Positions 10,216 to 20,198 of a stretch of 64,000 nt of DNA are shown here, in pieces. Under the pieces are notes generated by a model. That model made no database searches. It was not told where the DNA came from and saw nothing but the letters and a program-made list of their open reading frames with translations. Made by a program: the position numbers and the translations under genes. Every line of letters begins with the position of its first letter. The stretch's first letter is position 1. Source of the DNA: Pycnococcus provasolii (lineage: Eukaryota; Chlorophyta; Pseudoscourfieldiophyceae; Pseudoscourfieldiales); assembly GCA_049487715.1 (NCBI GenBank), contig CP150550.1, positions 744,001 to 808,000 on the forward strand, given 5' to 3'.

Positions 10216-10911
10216 TTAGTGGTCGCTGCGTATGAACTTGTAGTAGACGATGAGAAATATGGCTGCAATCAAGACGAGAATAACGCCACCCATGATAATT
10301 TTGTTCGTGAGAGCGCGCCTAGCCATGGAAACGAGCACCCTCCTGCTTTGTCCGATGTTATCGTCCGCTTCGTACAGAGTGTCTCTGGCGTGAACGATGG
10401 TCTCACGCTGCGCGTGGAGGTTTCCAAGAATTTCGCTTCCGAGTTCCTCTGTTTCTGCGAGCGTCTGCCTGCTTTGCCTGATACGTTCCCCGCTTGCGTT
10501 GACGCGTGCGGTACCGTCGAGCAGACGCTGCCTCTGTCCCGCGGCGGTGGACGCGAAGTCCTCCCCGAGTCCCAACTCCGCGCGTTGCGCTGCATCTGTT
10601 CCCGCCGCCCCTCCCGGCGCCGCCGCACTCCTGCATTCCTTCTTGAGGTTCGCGAGGTCGGCTTTGTAGTCTTTGAGACGAGCGAGAAGTGTGGTTTTCG
10701 CGTTGGCGGATGCCGAGCGCGCTTCGAGGTCCATTCTGCGCAGGAGGGATTCCGCCTCGGTGATTTGGGTATCAGCTTGTCGCAAATTGTTTGTGCGCTC
10801 ATCTCCTCCCGCTGGAGATGACTTCGAGGAGGCAAGGAGACGCGACGCGGCGGTGGCGGCGTCGCAGTACGCACGCTCGTACTCGTCAAAGACGCTCAAG
10901 GAGTCGGACAT
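10216..10911 (-). CDS. VTI1: Vti1-type Qb-SNARE
   Basis: 231 residues, the usual size for Vti1. The N-terminal helical region (about 1-110) is followed by the SNARE motif (RIRQSRQTLAETEELGSEIL, then NLHAQRETIVHARDTLYEADD, roughly 140-195) and a single C-terminal transmembrane anchor (IIMGGVILVLIAAIFLIVYY) with a short charged tail. Vti1 proteins act in Golgi, endosome and vacuole fusion as the Qb member of the four-helix SNARE bundle. The ATG at 10911 has a purine-rich context. The stop is TAA. A 105-bp CCCTAA array lies about 200 bp upstream. Confidence 0.85.
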   Translation of the reverse strand: MSDSLSVFDEYERAYCDAATAASRLLASSKSSPAGGDERTNNLRQADTQITEAESLLRRMDLEARSASANAKTTLLARLKDYKADLANLKKECRSAAAPGGAAGTDAAQRAELGLGEDFASTAAGQRQRLLDGTARVNASGERIRQSRQTLAETEELGSEILGNLHAQRETIVHARDTLYEADDNIGQSRRVLVSMARRALTNKIIMGGVILVLIAAIFLIVYYKFIRSDH

Positions 10912-11109
10912 TATTGCAAGGAAAAAATAAGAAAAATAAATAACTTTTCGGAAACTTCGTCAACTTCTTGGCTGCTTGGGGGAGGGCCAGACAAAAGTTG
11001 GAAACCCCGCCCGGCTGAGAGGTCCCAGCTGAGAGAGCAGAGAGATGCCCTCTCGAGCAGACCAAAGCTCTACCCGGTAGGTTGACGGACACGTCTGACC
11101 CGAACCGGA

Positions 11110-11214
11110 CCCTAACCCTAACCCTAACCCTAACTCTAACTCTAACCCTAACCCTAACCCTAACCCTAACCCTAACCCTAACCCTAACCCTAACCCTAAC
11201 CCTAACCCTAACTT
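11110..11214 (+). repeat. Interstitial telomere-type array (CCCTAA)n, 105 bp
   Basis: About 17 units of CCCTAA with two CTCTAA variants in the middle. It sits between two divergent gene starts, 199 bp upstream of Vti1 and 346 bp upstream of the intron-containing gene, with coding DNA on both sides, so it is internal. It is the longest array in the window. Confidence 0.95.
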
Positions 11215-11559
11215 CCTAACGTATCCCCTAGTACTACCCTAATGCCTAACTCACCGCCCCTGCTGACCTGCTCTAACGGTCTCATCGCTCGACCTCGTCC
11301 TAGGTGGTCGCACGAGGAAGCAAAGGGGAGTGCAAAAACGACCTTACATACTGTAATCCCCCCCTCCCCCCTCCTGGGCCTGGGGCCTCCTAGGTGGGGG
11401 CCGGCCCTCCCATCACATCACCGGCCCATCCTCCCATTATCATTATCATACGTCGCAAGTGCTAGTCGTGTGTGTGTGTGTGTGTCAAGTTCAAGCTCAC
11501 GTTCAAGCTCACGTTCAGCTTAAGCTTAAGCTTAAGAAGTGAGTATTTAATATTATCAT

Positions 11560-12058
11560 ATGTCGACGACCACACCTAATAATAGTAGTAGCAATATTAT
11601 GGCACTCGACTCGACGGCGCAGTTCGGAGATATGTCCGCGACGCAGCAAGTCGCGTACATGAAAACACTTGGAGCAGAGGCCGTTGAAGCTGCCTCCATC
11701 GAAAGGACACTGCGAGAACGAGCGCAAGTGCGAAAGACGAAAGTTGACGTAAGTTTTTTTGTACTCTTGAACATTCTCTTCAGAAATGAAACGAAAAGCT
11801 TAGGGCCTAACTTCGGCTCTTCGTTCGATACCAACCATTTCACACAACTATTCTTTATTGAAAAACAAAAAAATACAGGACGCAGAGGCGGAGCTGAAAA
11901 GGCTGACGGAGGCGTCGAGAGCGGCAAAACTGGCACTCGACGTGCACCGAAAGCGACTCGTCAAGCTGAGAGACGCGTGCGAGAAGGAGGAGCAAGAAGA
12001 CGAGGTGGAAGGTCACGAAGTGCGCGAAAAGTGGTCGTTCCTTACCTATCTCAAGTAA
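11560..12058 (+). CDS. Small coiled-coil protein, one intron
   Basis: Exon 1 is 11560-11748 (63 codons, phase 0) and exon 2 is 11879-12058. The 130-bp intron 11749-11878 has GTAAGT at the donor and a T-rich stretch ending ACAG at the acceptor. The product is about 122 residues: a Ser/Asn-rich start, then two charged helical stretches (VEAASIERTLRERAQVRK and AELKRLTEASRAAKLALDV) that predict a coiled coil. I do not recognise the family. The stop TAA is embedded in AAGTAAGTGA, which is itself a good splice-donor sequence, so transcripts might splice further. It converges with the dynein gene 190 bp away. Confidence 0.65.
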
Positions 12059-12250
12059 GTGAAGGAAAAAAACGAATATTGTATTGAAAGCATAATCACA
12101 CACAACAAAAAACAAAACGGAACTTCGCACGTCACGTCACGTCACGTCGCGCGCGTGAGTGGGTGTGTGTACCAACTATGTGAAAATCTGGAACCAAAAC
12201 AAAGAGACGGAAGTTGAGAGAAGAAGAGAGAGAAATACAGCGACTCAAAT

Positions 12251-15200
12251 TTAGAAGTGGTCTTCCTCCTCGCCTCCGACGAGCCCGAGCTCCAACAGCA
12301 GCTGCTGCTCGAGTACACGGTACTCCTTTTCGTGCTTCGCAATCTCGTTGTCCGCCTCAGTCGGTTTTTCCACGACGGGCTTTTCTGCTGCGGACGGATC
12401 CATGAGAGCCTCAGCCTCCGCGTCAGCCGCCGCTTTCGCAGCAGCCGCAGCAGCCTTCGCAGCCCTCTCAGCCTCAGCCTCAGCAGCAGCCTTCTCCTCC
12501 TCCTCAAGTACAGCGATCTGCGCCTCGCGCTCGACAACCAGTCGTGTATTATACTCGTAGCGCGTAACCTCGCGCTTAAAGAAGAGCGACATCGTCTCCT
12601 TCTCACCAGGCACAGCACGACGCAGATTGCGAGGCAGTTCGAAGATGTGAAGCACACCCACGGTGTCGCCGATTGCCAAAAGGCCCGGCGCCGGGGCAGT
12701 TGATGTCTGCCCTTGCGAAGGTGACCAGAATCGCATGCTAAGCACAGTCTCCGAGCTCGCTTGTGCTAACAAAGACGGCTCGTGGCTGCGATCCATCATA
12801 TCCCAAACCTCAAGCATTCCGTCCCCACGTCCGATGAACATTAGACCCGGCCGTGTTGGCGACCAGCATCCTGCCGTGTACGTCGTGTCTGCACATCCTG
12901 GACTTGTGAACACAGGCGGCTTCACGTCGTCCGCGGTTAGCTTGAAGGTGAAATTTCCAACGCTTAGGCAGATTTCCGGGAAAAAGGGCGAGCGCTGCAG
13001 GCTAACAATCGGGCCGTCGTGCGCAAGGGCAATCTCCTTGGTGTACTCCGGATGTGCCTCGCCCTCGATTCGCTCGTAAGAGCACTTTGCAACCTCCCCA
13101 TCCTGCGAGCCGCAGAAGAAGCGGTATCCCACCTTATCGAACGGTCCGATGTCGATGCGCATGCACGCCAAGTCGCCCGGAACGTCGAGGCGTGTCAACG
13201 GCACGGCGAGAATCGGCGCCCACAACTCATCGCCCTTCTTTTTGTCAATCTGAACGCGCATGTCCCATACGAGCACGCGCCCGTCCGTAGCGCACGAGAA
13301 GAAGTTCCACGTCTCATTCGCAGAGGCAGCCTTCTGTACCTTGCTCTTTGATGCTGACAATTCGAGACCTGGCTCAAACCAATGCAAATCCATGACGCAA
13401 GCTGTGTGACCCTGGTCGTTGAGAGATATGTGCTTGTGCTTCACCACGGGAGCCTCCTGCCCGCTGCCGCCTTCCTCAGTTGTATCCGACTTCTTCTTGT
13501 CCTTTTTCCGACGCATCTGCTCCTGCACGTCCGTTGTGTCCCAGATGATGACCTGGCCGTTCAAAAGGCCACCAGCCACAATCTCAGGTCTCGTGGGGTT
13601 GAAGGAGAAATGCCAAACATCTGCGGGTGCCTCCAGCACGAACTGCGGGTGGATGGGGTCTGCGAAGTTCCACACGCTCACACATCCATTCTGCACTCGC
13701 CCAGCCACATCAACGCGCTCGTCAAAGCTCTTTGGCTGCGCGCACGACACCGCAACAACGTTACGCTTACCTGGCCACCACTGAATACATGTGACGATCT
13801 GGCCCTTCGACGACAGGTCGGTGAAGCTGTGACTCTCGACGATGTCGGCGTCCGCACGCTGACCCGGTCCGCCGTCGTCCTCGCCTAGTGTTGCCAAGTC
13901 GTCCTCGAAGATATCGAACGTCTCGTTCTGTTGCAGTGCCCGCTCGAGGCCAGAAAGAGCAACCTCGCCCTTCAGGAAAGATGCGAGATGTTCTTCTCCC
14001 AGCTCTTCGTCCATCGCCGCTGGGGCCTCCGCCATGGCGTAAGCCGCATCGTCGCTACCACCCTCGGCAGGCAACTCGCCCTCCTTAATGGCGTCCATCA
14101 CCTCCAGTGGGTTGACACCTTCTCCACCTTCCGCCGCTTCCGCCCCCGGCGCAATCGACGCGGAGCTCGCGGTTCTCGAAAGCGAGGGCTTGATTCCCTC
14201 CGGACGTCCGCGCGGGACGTACTTCGGCTTGGGCTTCTCCACCTCCGTGGGGAACGTGCTGGGATCCTCGTACTGCGACGATCCTGGGCACGCGGGCAGC
14301 GGCGTCGCCTGCATCGCCGTCGTTGACGACGACGGGACCGCCTGAATGTCGACGTCCACGAGCACGGGCTTGAGGTCGTAGTTCGGGTCCTTGTACGGGC
14401 GCGCCTCCATGTGGCTCGCGTTGAAGAGCTCCATCGAGTCCTTGTCGCCGAGCTCAGCCTTGCGCCCGAACTCTCTCCGCGGCTTCGAGCACTCGAGCTT
14501 GACGAGCTCGCGCGAGTACACGATCGTGTACTCCTCAATCTCAACCTCCGAGCCGAAGCTCTCCCACGGCTTCGACACCACCTTCTTCTTCTTCTTCTTC
14601 TTGCGGCGCTTCTTCTTCGGCAGCGCCTTGACAGCCTTGAGCGCCGCCTCGCACTCGCGCACTCGCGCTGCCACCACCTCGATGGCATTCGCCTCCGCGA
14701 TCGCCTCTTCGCTGAGAAGCACGTCGAAGTTGTTGCCGTCGCCGTAGATGTCGTCGCCGTTGTACCGCAGCATGATCTGCTCCGGTCCCTTGACAATCTT
14801 GTCCTTGATCACCTTGAAGTCGGAGATGTTGCCGCGGAACTGAATGTCGGCGAGGATGACGCTCTTTTCGACGAACTTCACGGGCACGGCGTCGCCCATC
14901 TCGGCGCACTTCACCTGCTCCAGCGTGGTTCCCGTGATGAAGAGGCTCTCGACGCCGGGCATGGGAATCTTCGTCGTGCCGTCCTCGGCAAGCTGATATG
15001 CTGGTGGAACCTCAACCTCCGTTCCAGCCTGCAGAGCGATTTCCACCGCGTCGAAGTCGTCCTCCTCGACATCCTCGGGGAGCAGGTGCGCGTACGGCGG
15101 CAGAGGCGGCTCCTTCGGCTTTTCTGGCTCCGCGGGCGCCGCATCCGCCGCCGCGTCACCACCCCCCTCCGCGGGCGCCTTTGCCGCCTTTGCCGCCGCC

Positions 15201-15709
15201 TTCGCCGCCTCCACGGCGTCTTCTGTGCAGAACACCGCGTAGTTGTTTCCGTCGCCGTACACGTCGTTCTCGTTGTACACGATCAGAATCTCCTCCGGCC
15301 CTTCCTTGATCTTATCTGTTATGTCCTTGAAGTCGCTGATGGCTCCACGGAACTGGATGTCGTCCAAGATGGTCTTCTTCGGCACGAACTTGTACGGGTT
15401 GTCCTCGTCCAGTCCAGCGGCTCCGACGATTTCCATCGTCGTTCCGGAACAGTACAAGCTGTACACGCCCGGCGGTGGTGCCTTGTCTTCCCCTGCTGTG
15501 AGCAGAACTTCGAACGGCTCGTCGGCAGGCGGCGCGTCAACTGCCCCCTCCGCAGCCGGTTCAGCGGCAGCGGCATCTCCTTCAGGCGCGGCCGCCCCTT
15601 CCCCTTCCGCGGCCTCAGCGGCTGGCGGTGCTGACGCCTCAGCAGCAGAGTCCGCGGCCGGCGCGGCCTCTGGCTCCGCTGGAGCGGCTTCTGCTTCCGC
15701 GTCCGCCAT
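12251..15709 (-). CDS. Axonemal inner-arm dynein intermediate chain IC140 (WDR63/DNAI3 family)
   Basis: 1152 residues. An Ala/Glu/Pro-rich start (1-65) is followed by a module of about 100 residues characteristic of IC140/WDR63 (KFVPKKTILDDIQFRG, ISDFKDITDKI, YNENDVYGDGNN). The module occurs twice, at about 75-175 and 240-345. The C-terminal half has WD40 repeats (FNPTRPEIVAGGLLNGQVII-type, FFSCATDGRVLVWDMRV, SPTRPGLMFIGRGDGMLEVW). The tail is a charged coiled coil. IC140 builds the base of the two-headed I1/f inner dynein arm, so the organism very probably makes a motile flagellum at some stage. A Lys-rich run (KKKRRKKKKKKK) lies between modules and WD40. The stop is TAA and the start ATG is at 15709. 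Confidence 0.8.
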   Translation of the reverse strand: MADAEAEAAPAEPEAAPAADSAAEASAPPAAEAAEGEGAAAPEGDAAAAEPAAEGAVDAPPADEPFEVLLTAGEDKAPPPGVYSLYCSGTTMEIVGAAGLDEDNPYKFVPKKTILDDIQFRGAISDFKDITDKIKEGPEEILIVYNENDVYGDGNNYAVFCTEDAVEAAKAAAKAAKAPAEGGGDAAADAAPAEPEKPKEPPLPPYAHLLPEDVEEDDFDAVEIALQAGTEVEVPPAYQLAEDGTTKIPMPGVESLFITGTTLEQVKCAEMGDAVPVKFVEKSVILADIQFRGNISDFKVIKDKIVKGPEQIMLRYNGDDIYGDGNNFDVLLSEEAIAEANAIEVVAARVRECEAALKAVKALPKKKRRKKKKKKKVVSKPWESFGSEVEIEEYTIVYSRELVKLECSKPRREFGRKAELGDKDSMELFNASHMEARPYKDPNYDLKPVLVDVDIQAVPSSSTTAMQATPLPACPGSSQYEDPSTFPTEVEKPKPKYVPRGRPEGIKPSLSRTASSASIAPGAEAAEGGEGVNPLEVMDAIKEGELPAEGGSDDAAYAMAEAPAAMDEELGEEHLASFLKGEVALSGLERALQQNETFDIFEDDLATLGEDDGGPGQRADADIVESHSFTDLSSKGQIVTCIQWWPGKRNVVAVSCAQPKSFDERVDVAGRVQNGCVSVWNFADPIHPQFVLEAPADVWHFSFNPTRPEIVAGGLLNGQVIIWDTTDVQEQMRRKKDKKKSDTTEEGGSGQEAPVVKHKHISLNDQGHTACVMDLHWFEPGLELSASKSKVQKAASANETWNFFSCATDGRVLVWDMRVQIDKKKGDELWAPILAVPLTRLDVPGDLACMRIDIGPFDKVGYRFFCGSQDGEVAKCSYERIEGEAHPEYTKEIALAHDGPIVSLQRSPFFPEICLSVGNFTFKLTADDVKPPVFTSPGCADTTYTAGCWSPTRPGLMFIGRGDGMLEVWDMMDRSHEPSLLAQASSETVLSMRFWSPSQGQTSTAPAPGLLAIGDTVGVLHIFELPRNLRRAVPGEKETMSLFFKREVTRYEYNTRLVVEREAQIAVLEEEEKAAAEAEAERAAKAAAAAAKAAADAEAEALMDPSAAEKPVVEKPTEADNEIAKHEKEYRVLEQQLLLELGLVGGEEEDHF

Positions 15710-16934
15710 ATGACAGTACTACGATAGGGTAGTCAATAACAACTACCGTACAACAAATAGAAAGAAAAGAAAGCCTCGAGAAGGAATGAACCCCCCTTAA
15801 GACGCGCTTAAGACAAGCTTAAGGGTGCGCTTAAGGTTGGCGAGAAAACGACGACGACGGACGCTGTTCCAGTACAAGCTTGTTTGGTTTCCCGGAGGTA
15901 GGCTGTGTGTGCTGACGGTGGCTCTGAGCCTCCTCCGACTCTCGAGTGAAGTGGCTCCAAAGAGACCAAGACAAGGTGTTTGTTCACCGAGCAGGGACTC
16001 TAAGGTCAGGAAGAGAAGGAAGCAGGACTCTGGTGGACTCGTCCGTCAGTTGGCAGATGGCAGAGTTCAGCAGAGAAAAGTCCAGCAGGCAAGGCATGCA
16101 GCCAATGTCAGCGTGAATTCAGCGAGAATTCAGTACCGTACTTAGTCTGCTTCCCTTCCCTTCAAGCCTACAGTAACTTACGTAAACTTTACTCTCTCTC
16201 TGCCTGCTCCGGTCTTCTTCGCCTCGTTGGAGTCATTAAGGAGCCAAAGACTAGACCTTTGAGCTACTGTACCTTTCGCCAAACTGCCAAAGGCTCTGCT
16301 CTGGGTCCCTCCTCACTCGCCCAAGTACACGCCCAAGTACTCGCCCATGGTCTCGGAAACTGGAAAGGAGAAAGGAGAAAGAAAGTCATAGGTACCGGGT
16401 AGGGAAATGGCGAGCAACAGACTCTCCAACCAAGTTACCAGTTATAGGCAAGAAGTTGGTTGGGCAGGCATTCTTCTTCCGTCTTCCCTCCCATACATAC
16501 GAGGTACGAGGTACGAGGTGCGAGGTACGAGGCGAAAAGCGAGACGGCTTTTACTGTACTGCGAACCTGCTTTTACTGCGAGAGAGAGGGAATCAGAGCA
16601 TCTGGCCAGAGCATCTCGCTGGACCGGTGAACTGTGATGAAAGCCGGTCAAGCCGGTCGGAACCTATCAGGACCTACCTACCATCCAAAGAAACAGCCGA
16701 AAGAGAAGAGGTCGGCCAAACCAGGTGGAAGAGGGAGAGAAAAAGTCAAAAAGAGAGAGAGAGACCCTGGGAACCAACGAGAGGCAAGCCCGTTAGGGTT
16801 AGGGTTAGGGTTAGGGTTAGGGCTACGTGAACCCTAATGGTACGTGCCAGCTCAGACTTCCTTTAAACTTTTTTCCGACATTTGGAAGCATCTGTTTTTT
16901 TTTTTTTTTTCAGGAGTTTTCTTGCTCTGCATCT
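15710..16934. other. Divergent promoter spacer
   Basis: 1.2 kb between divergent starts. It holds several TACTGTA/TACCGTA motifs (15712, 15745, 16132, 16168, 16262, 16550), repeated GCGCTTAAG-type units near 15800-15837, a tandem CGAGGTA array at 16499-16530 and the telomere-type array at 16793. A T16 run followed by CAG at 16911-16913, 21 bp before the next ATG, looks like a splice acceptor for a 5' UTR intron. I see no gene. Confidence 0.6.
16793..16822 (+). repeat. Interstitial telomere-type array (TTAGGG)5
   Basis: Five perfect TTAGGG units, 113 bp upstream of the NCA2-like ATG. A single ACCCTAAT follows about 8 bp later in the opposite orientation. Confidence 0.9.
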
Positions 16935-17360
16935 ATGGCGTCACAGGCACAGCACTTGAGTGAGGCTGACTTGAGTGACTTGAGTGACCTTGGTGGTGGT
17001 GACCTTGTTGTTGGTGGTGGTGTCTACCAACATCCATCTTCCGGGCTTTTTCCACGGGAGGTTCTTTCAAGCGTTTCTTCAGATGAACAGGTTGTTTCTA
17101 GCGGAGATGTTGCGGAACCCTTGGATAATTCAGGCGTTGCGGATAATAATTCCGTTGGTGTGTTCGCGCTTGACGACATCCACGAGTCGTTTCCGCCGTC
17201 GCCGTACGGCTCGCTTGCCAAAGAGAGTGGTGTGGCGCCCATACACGCGCTAAGCATGGGCGCGAGCGCGCTCCTGCCGTCCTCGCGCTCAAGTGTGGGA
17301 CTCGAAGACATGTACCCCGTCACGCGCGAGGAGGCACGCATGGAACTGCTTCACAACTGG

Positions 17361-17397
<37 letters not shown>

Positions 17398-20123
17398 GCA
17401 GCAGCACAACAACAACAACACAAGCAGCAACAGCAACAACGTCAGTGCAGTGAAAGACAGAAGAGATGCTGCACCAAGTAAACACGCACTATCCATGGCA
17501 AACACACAGATGGGCTTGGCGACGACGGCAAACCCAAAAGCCAGCACAGCAACGCCAACCAAAACGAAAATAGTCCCGCCGCGCTCGCCTCTCAGACCGA
17601 CGGCGAACGCGTTCGAGGCAACGTCAACAGCAGCTACGGCAACGACGACGACAACGAGAAGAGTTCGCGCAAACGCAGATGCGCCGAGGCCGAGCGAAAT
17701 CGACGCGCTGGCCGTCGACGCCGCGGCGGCTCTCGCAGCGCACCAGAGGCGCTCAAGAAGACTCGTGGATCGCCTCGGCGCAGTCAGCGACGCAGTCGAC
17801 TTCTGGGAGGCGGCAGCGCACCGCACGAGCGGACACAGGAGACTTCTGATTCTGTGCCGAGGTCCGAGTGCGCTCGTTCACGCCGCGTACCACGCGCTGC
17901 ACCGCCGCCTGAGCGCGCACGACACAAGCGGTGACGGCGACGAGGAAATGGAAGACGGCGGCGATGACGGAGCAGGAGAGAAGCCGAACAGAAGTCGATT
18001 GACCCTCAGTGACTTGCCGTGGCTCCTCAGCACGACGGGAAAACTTGTCGGCCTGGTTGGAAGAGAGGCTGATGAGACGGGCCGTTGTGGGCGAGAGGTG
18101 CACCGTCGTGCCGCACGTCTGCGCATGCTGCGCGATGCTCTAGCCTGGCAGCTTGGAGAAGAATCTGCCGCCGCTGCCGCGGCCGTGCCTGCCCCGGAGC
18201 GCTCTCCGCAGGAGCACTTGGAGCGACTGCTCGTTTCGCTCACTAGGGCCAGACATGCCTCGCGAGGCGTTGTTGATGCCGCGACGCAGGCGGCACGCGA
18301 GAGCGTGCAAGGTGATGCCGGGCAATTCACTCCCGCGCATCACATCATCGCGGTAACGCAAGTCGCGCAGGCACGCGGAGTACTCGTCCCACCCACTCGC
18401 CCCGTTGCTACATCATGGCGATCGCGTTTTTGCGGCAGCTTGGAAATGGCGGTGGGCAGCCTGTTTGGCGCCCCGAATCGCAGCAGGTCGAGCTCTGAGC
18501 CGCTGTCACGGGAAAAGGCACAGGAAAATGACGGTGCTTTTGCATTTCGCACTCACCTATCTCTGACAGACTCGTTTGCACAGTCTTCGGAAGAGACTGT
18601 GTGCTCTCTGTGTGAACTTTGGGATGCCGAGGCAGATTCGGCGAGAGCATCCGCGCCGGCACCGGCGTTGGTGCCGCAATCGCCAGGTGACGAGACGCCA
18701 GAAGATGATGGTAAAGTCGATTCCACGGAAAATCTTCCTGCGCCACCGCCACTGGCTGTGGCATTGCATGAGGCGAGGGCAGCCTTCGCCCTATCCGAGG
18801 AGGCTGCAGAGGTTGCATATGCGCTGCACGCTCCACCAACACGCTGGCAGATGTATTGGATTCCGCTGTGCGTCGGAGCTGCATGGTCCGCCTCGCTGGC
18901 GCTGACGCTGTACGCAAGGGCGGGTGAGGTGCGTCAGTTCTACCACTTCGCGGTGTCCGCAACGAAGGGTATGTTTGTCGAGCATATTCGCGACCCGCTG
19001 CAGGAGATCTACGGCGAGGTGCTCCGCTCCGCGGGTGGGGCGCCAGCTCGTTCCGATATGGCAACTGCCAGCAATAGTGCGAGCGACTCTAAGTATGCGT
19101 TAGAGCGCATGCTGCTCAGCTGGGCGGAGACCAACCCCGTGCCCAAGAAAAGCGAATCCAAGGGATTGGGCATGGAGACAACAACGGGTACAAGCAGCAA
19201 GTGGCTTGCGGAGAATCTCGAGTCCGCGACAAGTTATGTGGCAGAGACTGTGGGCTCCGCTACAGAGTCTGTGATGGCTGCAGCGGAGGTTGTCACGAAA
19301 AGCGGCAGCAGTAGCAGTACTGCCGGTGGCGACGTGGCGACTGGTGCCACGGTAGCCAACGCCACCGGTGGTAGTGTTGGTAGCGGCATTGGCGGTGGTG
19401 GTAGCGCCGTGGGGTGGCACATCGCCTCATTCGGTGCCACATTCTGCTCCGTCAGCTGCGGCACCTTCCGGTGGCTCTTCCTCGCAGGCGCCTTCACCAA
19501 AGCCACCACCATCCCCACCACCTCCCATGGACGACATCATGGACGCGATGATGGCTCAGTACGAGCGCGAGCTGCGCAACCCAGTCACTAGCCTGTTCGC
19601 GGGCGAGCTGCCGCGCATGCTCCTGATCCAAGTGCAGGCGCTGAAGGCTGAGATGGAGGCGGCACTTGTTTCGATGGACGAGGTGATGGCATCCAATCGG
19701 GTCACGCTTGCTGTCAGCGCGATGGCACCAGTTGGTATTGGCGTGATCACGATGGCGTATGGCAGCCGCCTCCTGCTTCGTTCCTTGCGAATCACCACCG
19801 ACGCAGCGGCAGGAGCGAAGAGGGCACGAGGACGTGTGCGTGCACGCTTGCGTGCTGCGGAGGTTTCTCTCGTTGCACTTGGCGGACGCGCGGCAGAGAC
19901 GTACTCGCCCGCCGATGCGGCTCGTCTCGGTATGCTCACACTCGCGGTGCACCGCCTGTACGGCGAGGTGGCGCGCGCAGCGGCATTTGGTCTCGTGGAA
20001 TCTCAAGAGGAATACTCCGCCCTTCGAGATGACATCGCGATGCTTGCGGATCCCAACGGCGACTATCGCGCAAGGCTTGACTGTGCACGACGCATTGGAA
20101 GACTTTACGCGGTTGCGCGGTAA
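16935..20123 (+). CDS. NCA2/DGS1-like mitochondrial membrane protein (frame breaks in low-complexity tracts)
   Basis: Three overlapping open frames in series appear to form one gene: 16935 to about 17450, about 17450 to about 19400, and about 19400 to 20123. The middle part has a transmembrane segment (YWIPLCVGAAWSASLALTLY) and VEHIRDPLQEIYGEVLRS, while the last has MMAQYERELRNPVTSLFAGE, LLIQVQALKAEME and a second membrane span. Together these are the NCA2 domain of yeast Nca2 and plant DGS1, outer-mitochondrial proteins linked to lipid homeostasis. The breaks fall in an AAC repeat encoding poly-Asn (17361-17400) and in a Gly/Ser-rich tract (about 19330-19430). Neither shows an obvious canonical intron, so indels or very small introns are possible. 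Exact joins are not resolved here. The stop is TAA. Confidence 0.65.
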
Positions 20124-20198
20124 ATCACCACTCTCGTGTGAGTTATTTTTTCGGAGGTGTTTTTTTAGTGTATACAGTAACGATTGTAACATTTTAAT

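Noticed and set aside
10072-10821. 249-codon plus-strand frame opposite Vti1
   Set aside because: Antisense to a clearly conserved SNARE with correct length and tail anchor.
11110-11214. A real chromosome end or telomere
   Set aside because: Intact genes continue on both sides of this and every other array, so the arrays are internal.
14411-15634. 407-codon plus-strand frame inside the dynein gene
   Set aside because: Opposite strand of a recognised coding region; composition is the complement of Glu/Lys/Ala-rich sequence.
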